Shown here piece after piece: positions 1-5,093 of a stretch of 5,093 nt of DNA. The translations under genes and the position numbers were made by a program. The notes under the pieces were generated by a model. It was not told the origin of the DNA. It made no database searches and saw nothing but the letters and a program-made list of their open reading frames with translations. The stretch spans positions 1 to 5,093 of the forward strand of contig JANYJT010000207.1 in the NCBI GenBank assembly GCA_025358395.1, read 5' to 3'. Source of the stretch: Bacteroidia bacterium (GTDB taxonomy: Bacteria; Bacteroidota; Bacteroidia; Bacteroidales; Prolixibacteraceae). Within the stretch, counting starts at the first letter, position 1, and every line of letters begins with the position of its first letter.

Positions 1-242
1 GAGAAATTGCAGGTGAAAAGATGGTGGTGATGCAAAGTAAGGAAGGAGTTGATCTGACCAGGGTGATCCTGCTCAACAAGAGTGCAGAATGGCTTTGGAT
101 CTCTCTTTCCGGGCATGAGTTTACGCTCGACAGTTCTGCTAAAATTCTGGCAGAAAAGTATGGAATTGAGCGCGAACAAGCCATGAGTGACGCTAAGATC
201 TGGATCGATTCAATGGTGAAAGCTGAGCTGATTGAACTATGA
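1..242 (+). CDS. PqqD-like (RRE fold) peptide-binding protein, 5' partial
   Basis: The reading frame is open to the left edge: six codons (E-I-A-G-E-K, from base 3) precede the first visible ATG at 21. That ATG is therefore very probably internal, because family members usually have an 'IaGE.vvv' strand just there. The 79 visible residues follow the PqqD pattern: a beta segment, 'GVDLTRVILLNKSAEWLW', 'GHEFTL', then a helical half ending in 'EQAMSDAKIWIDSMVKAELIEL'. PqqD-type domains act as RiPP recognition elements in the cytoplasm: they bind a precursor's leader peptide and present it to modifying enzymes. A free-standing domain of about 90 residues is the size of PqqD or lasso peptide B1 proteins. 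The TGA stop overlaps the next ATG (ATGA, 239-242), which suggests translational coupling. The family call is secure. The leader it binds is unknown, and the true start lies outside the window. Confidence 0.86.
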   Translation, partial: EIAGEKMVVMQSKEGVDLTRVILLNKSAEWLWISLSGHEFTLDSSAKILAEKYGIEREQAMSDAKIWIDSMVKAELIEL

Positions 243-1333
243 ATCTTTCTAAAGAAGATAGAACTCTTTTCTCCCTTATCAGATGTGCTATCTGGCAAGA
301 AAATGAGATGGCCCTTTCCGAATTGAATCTGTCAACCTCCGAATGGCAAGGACTAATCGATCAGGCTGCTCATCAGGGTGTACTCGCATTAGCCTACGAT
401 GCTTTGCCAAAAGGGAAGCCAATTTCGGGCTTGGCCAAAGAGCTGCATATCCGTTGGGGATTAAGCGTGCAAAGGATGGAAGACCGAAACCGCCGGCAGC
501 GTGAGGCGCTTAAAGAATTGGTTGGTCTGTTCAGATCGGAAGGGATAGAGGTTTTGCTTTTGAAGGGACTGGGGTTGTCAGAAGACTATCCGCAACCAGA
601 TCACCGCGAATGTGGCGATCTGGATATTTTCCTTTTCGGAGATTATGAAAAGGGCAATAAAATTGTAGAGAAGCAGGGAATAGAAGTCAGGCGGGAAGGA
701 ACCAAACATTCCACTTTTTTCTTCAAAGGCATTCCGGTAGAAAATCACCTCAATTTTCTGGATATCGTCTCTTTCAAAACCAATGTCAACCTCGAAGCGC
801 ACCTTACCAGGATTCTTGATGAACAAGGCTTTAGCACCATCTTAATTGATGATGTGGAATTGCGAATACCAACACCCGATTTCACGGCAATATTCCTGAC
901 ATGCCACGATATCACCCATTTTTTGGCTTCCGGATTGGTGTTGAGATATTTGTGCGATCTGGCACTCTTTTTTACCCACAACGCTGCTTCGATTAACTTT
1001 CAACCTGTTTTGCAAATATTGAAGGAAGAGTCACAGCTTGAATTGCTTACATCCTTCCTGGATTTAGCTCAGAACCATTTGGGGATGTCCACAAACATTG
1101 TGCCTGCACTGGTTCCCAACGGGAAAATATCCGAATGGGTCTTTCAGGATACGATGAATAATCCATTCCGCCGAAAGGGGTTAAACAAGCTTTTAAAAAT
1201 GTCTGTGTTTAAACGGAAAGTCATCGGCGCTATACACTTGTACCAATCCAAATGGAAATATGATTTGGTTGGGAAAGGGATGTTCCGGCAAAGACTTATC
1301 TTTTCTTTGAAAGCCGCTTTTTCACTTAAATAA
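239..1333 (+). CDS. Nucleotidyltransferase family protein (NTP_transf_5 type)
   Basis: This 364-residue protein starts in an ATGA overlap with the PqqD-like gene. Its diagnostic core is 'LLLKG' (about 106-110), then a Y-P...R spacer and 'GDLD' (126-129). In polymerase-beta-like nucleotidyltransferases the two aspartates of such a motif (here D127 and D129) bind metal. A later 'VENH' (167-170) and a helical segment with 'CHDITH' (222-227) and 'LRYLCDLALFF' (235-245) also match the NTP_transf_5 pattern. Residues 1-100 are mostly helical and charged, as usual in the family. The C-terminus (305-364) is strongly basic. No signal peptide or membrane segment is seen, so it should be cytosolic. The family is biochemically poorly defined. 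A homologue occurs beside a kinase in some Bacillales lasso peptide clusters, and here too a kinase gene follows. The inferred role is transfer of a nucleotide or a related group to a peptide, but the substrate is not visible. Confidence 0.85.
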   Translation: MNLSKEDRTLFSLIRCAIWQENEMALSELNLSTSEWQGLIDQAAHQGVLALAYDALPKGKPISGLAKELHIRWGLSVQRMEDRNRRQREALKELVGLFRSEGIEVLLLKGLGLSEDYPQPDHRECGDLDIFLFGDYEKGNKIVEKQGIEVRREGTKHSTFFFKGIPVENHLNFLDIVSFKTNVNLEAHLTRILDEQGFSTILIDDVELRIPTPDFTAIFLTCHDITHFLASGLVLRYLCDLALFFTHNAASINFQPVLQILKEESQLELLTSFLDLAQNHLGMSTNIVPALVPNGKISEWVFQDTMNNPFRRKGLNKLLKMSVFKRKVIGAIHLYQSKWKYDLVGKGMFRQRLIFSLKAAFSLK

Positions 1334-1343
1334 GAGTTGCCAA

Positions 1344-3089
1344 TTGAAACAAAAACACATTCACAGCATCATTGGATATGATTTCGGGATTCTTTCAGCA
1401 CTGAAAATTGCTCCTTTAAGTAAATCCGGAAAAGTATTCTTGCTGCTTTCTTCGGTATTCGGGGCATTGCTCGAGTTGGCAGGACTCGCGATTTTCGTTC
1501 CTTTGTTGCTCTTGCTACTGGAGGAGAATGGTATTGGGGGTAACAAATACCTCAAATTTCTCTATCAGACGATCGGAATTCAAAATTATGGCAGCTTCCT
1601 GCTTGTCGTCATATTACTGGTACTTCTTGTAACTATTATCAAAAACGTCGTACTGCATTTTCTCAGTAACTACAGAAGCAGTTTGATGCTAGGTCTTTAT
1701 TCGGATTATTCCAGGCACCTCTTTTTTAATTATTACTCCCGTGGACTCTCATTTATTAAAAACAGCAGCCCAAACTCACTTTCGCACAATGTTAACGCGG
1801 TTTGCTTTCAGTATGTTTTTGGATATCTAAACCCTTCGATTATTTTGGTTGGGGACCTGCTGCTTTCCGGATTGATTATCCTGTCACTCGCCTTTATCAA
1901 TGTTTATATTGCTGCTATTGAGTTGATTATATTCGTTCCACTGTTTATGGTTTATCATATTAAGATTGGGAAGAAGCTTCAAAATGCCGGAAGAATTGAA
2001 AACGAAGCAAAAAAGAGACAATGGCAGGTTACCACCGAAACATTCCGAGGCTATGCCGAAGTGGTAATCAACGACTATTTCCCTACGCTTAGCCGGGGCT
2101 TCGAAAAGGGGATATCAGCAGTTTCGAAGAGCAGGATGCATGTGGAAAGCTTGAAAAGCCTGACATCCAGATCCATCGAGGTGCTGGTTATTTTGATGAT
2201 GGTGGGTGTTGTTGTCGGTTATTATTTCTTTGCCGGAAAAAGTGCGGACTTTCAACTCTTGATGGGGATATTCGCAGCTGGCTCGCTCAGACTCTTGCCG
2301 GCTGTCCGTTCCATTATGGCTCAGCATGCCACTCTCCGCAACAATCACTATACAAGGGATATCATCAGGGAGACTGTTTTAGCAGATGCAAACTTAAGCT
2401 TGGTTCCGGTTGCCGGATTTACTTTTAGCCATTCGATTGAGCTAAAAAACATCAGCTTCGATTTTGGCCCGGATCGACCGATATTTAAAAATCTGTCCAT
2501 GACAATTCAACATGGTGAACGTGTTGGTATCTGCGGAGTTTCAGGATCCGGAAAGAGTACGTTGTTATATCTGTTGATGGGGTTATATGAGCCACAGGAA
2601 GGCGCTATTCTCATTGATGGCATTCAACTTACGCCTGAAAACAGGAAAGGATGGCATAAATTGCTTGGGTATGTATCACAGGATGTGTTTATCATGGATG
2701 GTACACTCGGGCAGAATATCTCACCTGCGGAGTTTAAAGATTCGAAACTGATTGAGCAGTCCATTGAGGTTGCTGCGCTCAAAGATCTGACAGCAAAGTT
2801 AACTAATGGTTTAGATACCCGGATTGGAGAGGGAGGATCGCGTATTTCGGGAGGAGAACGGCAGCGAATTGGAATTGCCCGTGCGCATTTCAAAGGTGCG
2901 GAAGTACTCCTGATGGACGAACCAACTTCCTCACTTGATGCCAGTACTGAAGAAGCAATAACCGAGACCCTTGGTCAGCAGCTTCTCTTTAAAAACAGAA
3001 CAATCATTTTGATCTCACACAGCGAAAGTCTGCTATCCAAATGTGACAGGGTTATTGACTTCGAAAAATTAGAAGGGGTAATCAGATGA
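1344..3089 (+). CDS. ABC exporter half-transporter (fused membrane and ATPase domains)
   Basis: This 581-residue type I exporter has one membrane domain and one ATPase domain and presumably works as a homodimer. Hydrophobic segments lie near 31-59, 84-106, 157-183, 185-205, 277-297 and 304-320. The ATPase domain (about 365-570) is intact: Walker A GVSGSGKST (398-406), Q-loop Q446, signature ISGGERQRIG (501-510), Walker B VLLMDEP (521-527), D-loop SSLD (529-532) and switch H559. There is no N-terminal C39 peptidase domain, so leader removal, if any, needs another enzyme. The start appears to be TTG at 1344, 10 bases after the previous stop. The frame is closed by a stop at 1308-1310, and the next in-frame Met is about residue 115, inside the membrane domain, so a start near 1344 is needed. 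A weak 'aagag' lies at 1332-1336. In this operon it most likely exports the modified peptide. Lipid or other substrates cannot be excluded. Confidence 0.95.
   Translation: MKQKHIHSIIGYDFGILSALKIAPLSKSGKVFLLLSSVFGALLELAGLAIFVPLLLLLLEENGIGGNKYLKFLYQTIGIQNYGSFLLVVILLVLLVTIIKNVVLHFLSNYRSSLMLGLYSDYSRHLFFNYYSRGLSFIKNSSPNSLSHNVNAVCFQYVFGYLNPSIILVGDLLLSGLIILSLAFINVYIAAIELIIFVPLFMVYHIKIGKKLQNAGRIENEAKKRQWQVTTETFRGYAEVVINDYFPTLSRGFEKGISAVSKSRMHVESLKSLTSRSIEVLVILMMVGVVVGYYFFAGKSADFQLLMGIFAAGSLRLLPAVRSIMAQHATLRNNHYTRDIIRETVLADANLSLVPVAGFTFSHSIELKNISFDFGPDRPIFKNLSMTIQHGERVGICGVSGSGKSTLLYLLMGLYEPQEGAILIDGIQLTPENRKGWHKLLGYVSQDVFIMDGTLGQNISPAEFKDSKLIEQSIEVAALKDLTAKLTNGLDTRIGEGGSRISGGERQRIGIARAHFKGAEVLLMDEPTSSLDASTEEAITETLGQQLLFKNRTIILISHSESLLSKCDRVIDFEKLEGVIR
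3072..3078 (+). promoter_or_regulatory. Possible ribosome binding site for the kinase-like gene
   Basis: A GAAGGGG stretch inside the last codons of the ABC transporter gene sits 7 bases before the ATG at 3086. It favours that ATG over the adjacent in-frame ATG at 3089. The ATGA overlap also allows re-initiation. Shine-Dalgarno use is weak in Bacteroidota, so this is a modest signal. Confidence 0.35.
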
Positions 3090-4045
3090 TGAAGCAAAAA
3101 CTCACCTATTGTATTGCCGGACACCTGGTTGAAATTCAGTCAGATTTTCCTGACAAACTTCAAAAGATGCTCGTTGGGTTCATTCCTTTTTTTGTCGGGG
3201 ATATGGATATCGTCACTAGCGCTCCCATTCTGCATTACCTAATCGGGGAGGCCCAAAATAAAATAGGAACCTTCTTTTCTTATGCCGAATCAGTTATCCT
3301 GCAAAGCTTTGACATTGAGCAGGGAAAATGTACACTTCGAAAAGAAGGACTTAAATATATCTTCACGGTAGAAGACTTGCCAAAAGATGGTTTGGCTATT
3401 GCTGAAATAAAGCCCGTTTCGCTTACGTTGCTGATGGAAACGGGTTCCCAAATAGTTAGATGTCTGTACGATACCCGAAAACCAATTAATCCCAATCATT
3501 TGAAATTTTCGCTCTGGATGGCGATGGCATTTGTAGGTATACCACGGCAGACTGTTGCACTTCACTCCTCCGTAATTATAAGCGAAAACCAGGCAATTCT
3601 TTTCCTGGGCGAATCCGGAACAGGGAAAAGTACCCATACTAAACTTTGGCTGGATCATATTCCTGGTAGTAGCCTGTTGAATGATGATAGTCCTCTTGTC
3701 AGGATTGAGCCGGATAAAACAAATGGGTATATGCCTTTCGTTTACGGATCTCCCTGGAGCGGAAAGGGGCAGTGTTACCGAAATAAGCGCTACCCGGTTG
3801 CGGCTTTTGTGCGGCTTCAGCAACACAAATCAAATTATATCAATTATTTAAGCAAATTAGAAGCCTTTGGTGCGCTTTACCCATCTTTTCCTCCGGCTTT
3901 TGTGAAGGATGACTATTTCGATGAACAGATTTGTTCGATTATTTCTGCGATAATCAAAACCATACCTGTTTACAGGCTTCAATGCTTGCCTGCCAGCGCG
4001 GCAGCTGAATTAGTGAGAAATATTGTTTTTACCAGGCACCCATGA
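3086..4045 (+). CDS. HPr-kinase-like P-loop protein, probable peptide kinase
   Basis: This 319-residue protein overlaps the transporter gene by four bases. The C-terminal half carries an HPr kinase/PEP-carboxykinase-like fold: a histidine in 'LHSSV' (H160), Walker A GESGTGKST (175-183), 'LLNDDSPLV' with D200/D201 where HPr kinases have their catalytic aspartates, and a 'YGSPWSGK' loop (220-227) followed by 'YRNKRYPVAAFVRL'. The first 140 residues do not look like the N-terminal domain of true HPr kinases, and no HPr gene is nearby, so a role in sugar repression is unlikely. HPr-kinase-like proteins in lasso peptide clusters (for example paeninodin) phosphorylate the peptide's C-terminal serine. 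By context, this one may phosphorylate a Ser or Thr of a peptide handled by the PqqD-like protein. It has no signal peptide and should be cytosolic. All expected nucleotide-binding motifs are present. The fold is well supported, but the substrate is inference. Confidence 0.86.
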   Translation: MMKQKLTYCIAGHLVEIQSDFPDKLQKMLVGFIPFFVGDMDIVTSAPILHYLIGEAQNKIGTFFSYAESVILQSFDIEQGKCTLRKEGLKYIFTVEDLPKDGLAIAEIKPVSLTLLMETGSQIVRCLYDTRKPINPNHLKFSLWMAMAFVGIPRQTVALHSSVIISENQAILFLGESGTGKSTHTKLWLDHIPGSSLLNDDSPLVRIEPDKTNGYMPFVYGSPWSGKGQCYRNKRYPVAAFVRLQQHKSNYINYLSKLEAFGALYPSFPPAFVKDDYFDEQICSIISAIIKTIPVYRLQCLPASAAAELVRNIVFTRHP

Positions 4046-4479
4046 AAACCAGGAATATTCCTAATGCCGATGCGCTCCTTATCATCGAAGAAAGCATCCT
4101 TGCCGGCTCTTCTGTCCGGCTTTCGGTGCGTGGTAACAGCATGAGTCCGCGGCTGCTGGATGGGGTAGATGTGGTCAACCTGCATCCCTGCAACCCTTCC
4201 GATCTTAAGATTGGTGAGATCATTCTCTTCCGGTTCAAAGAGCGGTTCCTGCTGCACCGCATCATCCAAATCGCAAATCCTGACGGTTCCGACCTCAGCA
4301 CAACAACCATTATCACCAAGGGAGATGCCCTGAAAATCACCGAAACCATCACGTTTGCTGATGTTATTGCGGTGGCAGAGGTGCCGCAGCATGCCACCAT
4401 TAATATAATGTTACGCTATTTATTTGTCTTTTCATGCAGACTACGTAACTATTTTTACCGCATTAAAAATAAACCGTAA
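4042..4479 (+). CDS. S24/S26 family signal-peptidase-like protein, Ser-His type
   Basis: This 145-residue protein starts in an ATGA overlap with the kinase-like gene. 'VRGNSMSPRLLDG' (29-41) is the S26 serine box, with S33 as the expected nucleophile. 'LLHRII' (70-75) stands where bacterial LepB has its catalytic lysine. A histidine (H72) there, with 'TKGDA' (92-96) and D107, is the arrangement of SipW/Sec11 (ER-type) signal peptidases. Unlike those, it has no N-terminal membrane anchor before the serine box. The only candidate membrane contact is the C-terminal stretch 121-141, which is aromatic, hydrophobic and arginine-rich. Being last in the operon, it could cut a leader from the peptide before or during export, which would fit the lack of a peptidase domain in the transporter. 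It could instead be a non-proteolytic relative. By hand count GC is about 55% at 4141-4260, against about 42% in a sampled 60-base block of the transporter gene (1561-1620). Confidence 0.8.
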   Translation: MKTRNIPNADALLIIEESILAGSSVRLSVRGNSMSPRLLDGVDVVNLHPCNPSDLKIGEIILFRFKERFLLHRIIQIANPDGSDLSTTTIITKGDALKITETITFADVIAVAEVPQHATINIMLRYLFVFSCRLRNYFYRIKNKP

Positions 4480-4595
4480 ATTGGATCCTCAAGGGCGTCG
4501 TATCAAATAATTTTTCCCGACTTGTCCCTTTTAGTGCGGTGACTCCAGTTTTTCGATAAGCACCTTCATTTTCGGGGTTGGTTGGGCTTTGACGG

Positions 4596-4613
4596 TCACT
4601 ATTTTATTAGTGA
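4596..4613. repeat. Short inverted repeat in the intergenic gap
   Basis: TCACTA (4596-4601) and TAGTGA (4608-4613) are perfect reverse complements around a 6-base T/A-rich loop. The stem is only 6 bp (7 with a flanking G-T pair), and no run of T follows on the plus strand. It is therefore a poor intrinsic terminator, and could be an operator or chance. It is the only clear hairpin I find between the S26-like gene and the small peptide gene. Confidence 0.3.
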
Positions 4614-4637
4614 TGTGGTTCAGGAATATTCAAAAAG

Positions 4638-4670
4638 TTTATCCATATTTGTATAAAGTTTGTTAAAAAT
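4638..4670 (+). promoter_or_regulatory. Possible promoter region for the peptide/lipoprotein unit
   Basis: The bases before the ATG at 4683 are very AT-rich. They include two TTTG elements (4648-4651 and 4659-4662), the second preceded by TA with a 3-base gap (TAAAGTTTG). The Bacteroidota -7 element is TAnnTTTG, so this is off by one base in spacing, and no well-spaced -33 TTTG partner is seen. The position is right for a promoter, but the motif match is imperfect. Confidence 0.25.
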
Positions 4671-4682
4671 AATTTTAAACCA

Positions 4683-4826
4683 ATGAAAGAACTTGTGCCT
4701 AGACGATGCGATGATTTACCGCTAACTGTTAACTCGTACGAGCCACCCCACATCGAAATCCTTGAAATAGAAGTCGAAAAAGGATTTGCCGATTCAACCA
4801 CCGATTTTGAGCCAATATTTTGGTAA
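4683..4826 (+). CDS. 47-residue peptide with VEKGFA segment, function unknown
   Basis: An ATG at 4683 opens a 47-codon frame ending in TAA at 4824-4826. The peptide has a basic start (MKELVPRR), a 'YEPPHIEILEIEVEKGFADS' middle (19-38) and a Ser/Thr/Asp-rich, aromatic tail ending in F46-W47. From general familiarity, short Bacteroidota proteins with a 'P.IEv.eie.E.GFA.S' pattern and a C-terminal Trp are often found next to fimbrillin-like genes. I recognise the pattern but know no function for it. There is no signal peptide or membrane segment. The start has no clear Shine-Dalgarno site, but has A at -3 and an AT-rich leader. The lipoprotein gene follows 26 bases later, so the two are probably co-transcribed. 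It could be a small partner of the lipoprotein, or a leader-plus-core precursor for the upstream PqqD-like/kinase cassette. The latter is speculative. Confidence 0.65.
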   Translation: MKELVPRRCDDLPLTVNSYEPPHIEILEIEVEKGFADSTTDFEPIFW

Positions 4827-4852
4827 ATATTAATGAACTAAAGAAATTAAAA

Positions 4853-5093
4853 ATGAAAAGCTATACTTTTTTAAACAAACTTACATTGGCCCTTTCAATG
4901 CTCTTTGTATTGTCTATTACTTCCTGTACCAAGGAGGACGCTGCCGTTAAGCAACCCGAACAAGCTGCATCAGCTGGTTTGATAAAGGTTAATGGCGAGG
5001 ATGCAGGATCCGGACTGAAGTCGACCCTTAGCGGAAATGTAACATCTTGGGTTACGAGCGACATAGTAGGCATCTACTCTCCTGAGGCTCGCC
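4853..5093 (+). CDS. Fimbrillin-like surface lipoprotein, 3' partial
   Basis: The ATG at 4853 opens a frame that runs off the right edge after 80 complete codons. Residues 1-24 form a lipoprotein signal peptide: MKSYTFLNK, then a hydrophobic core (TLALSMLFVL), then 'SITSC' with C25 as the lipidated cysteine. The following 'TKEDA' (26-30) puts a lysine and two acids right after the cysteine. This resembles the lipoprotein export signal that sends Bacteroidota lipoproteins to the outer face of the outer membrane. After a low-complexity Ala/Gln linker (30-42), 'LIKVNGED' and 'SWVTSDIVGIYSPEA' (65-79) resemble the N-terminal part of fimbrillin family (Mfa/FimA-like) proteins, which typically have a 'W..gD.IGvY' strand. 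The family call rests on that short stretch, while the lipoprotein call is firmer. Members build adhesive pili or act as cell-surface proteins. It probably shares a transcript with the 47-residue peptide gene. Confidence 0.84.
   Translation, partial: MKSYTFLNKLTLALSMLFVLSITSCTKEDAAVKQPEQAASAGLIKVNGEDAGSGLKSTLSGNVTSWVTSDIVGIYSPEAR

Noticed and set aside
3290..3826. 178-codon minus-strand open frame
   Set aside because: It lies wholly opposite the kinase-like gene, whose Walker A and aspartate motifs are intact. Its own translation shows no recognisable domain.
3979..4400. Two minus-strand open frames of 137 and 123 codons
   Set aside because: Both lie opposite the S26-like gene, in its GC-richer part where antisense stops are fewer. 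Neither translation resembles a known protein.
1..4479. Calling the operon a lasso peptide cluster
   Set aside because: The asparagine-synthetase-like cyclase and B2 transglutaminase-like protease that define lasso clusters are not in the window. The shared kinase, nucleotidyltransferase, RRE and ABC genes are suggestive only.
4591..4620. Intrinsic terminator after the five-gene operon
   Set aside because: The only hairpin is a 6-bp AT-rich stem with no T run after it, and it lies more than 110 bases after the last stop codon.
4607..4801. 64-codon minus-strand open frame
   Set aside because: It covers the AT-rich leader and most of the 47-residue peptide gene on the other strand. The plus-strand frame fits the context better.
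1..5093. tRNA, rRNA, CRISPR array or complete insertion sequence
   Set aside because: I saw no cloverleaf, repeat-spacer pattern, intact transposase or terminal inverted repeats. Nearly all of the sequence is accounted for by the seven plus-strand genes.

Overview
The window looks like chromosomal DNA from a member of the Bacteroidota. The evidence is a lipoprotein with a lipobox followed by an acidic/lysine stretch typical of surface lipoproteins in this phylum, its fimbrillin-like 'W...D.vGIY' segment, a short peptide gene directly before it, AT-rich leaders with little Shine-Dalgarno signal, and moderate GC. The genus cannot be told from the sequence.

Positions 1-4479 hold five plus-strand genes packed as one transcription unit. 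They are a PqqD-like peptide-binding protein (5' end outside the window), a nucleotidyltransferase of the NTP_transf_5 type, a full-length ABC exporter half-transporter, an HPr-kinase-like P-loop protein, and a small S24/S26 peptidase-like protein. Three of the four junctions are 4-base ATGA stop/start overlaps (239-242, 3086-3089, 4042-4045). The fourth has a 10-base gap and an apparent TTG start at 1344. This combination (RRE-type recognition protein, two nucleotide-dependent modifying enzymes, a protease-like protein and an exporter) is what a pathway for a ribosomally made, modified and exported peptide (RiPP) would contain. Kinase and nucleotidyltransferase genes also accompany some lasso peptide clusters in Bacillales. 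No cyclase, transglutaminase-like B2 protease, radical SAM enzyme or other ring-forming enzyme lies inside the window, so the chemistry is open. Such a gene could lie upstream, because the window starts inside the PqqD-like gene.

Positions 4480-4682 are a 203-base non-coding gap with a short inverted repeat, an AT-rich stretch that could be a promoter, and a possible minus-strand gene remnant.

Positions 4683-5093 look like a second unit: a 47-residue peptide gene containing a 'VEKGFADS' segment, then 26 bases later the start of a fimbrillin-like surface lipoprotein that runs off the 3' end. Whether the small peptide is a substrate of the upstream cassette is the most interesting open question here.
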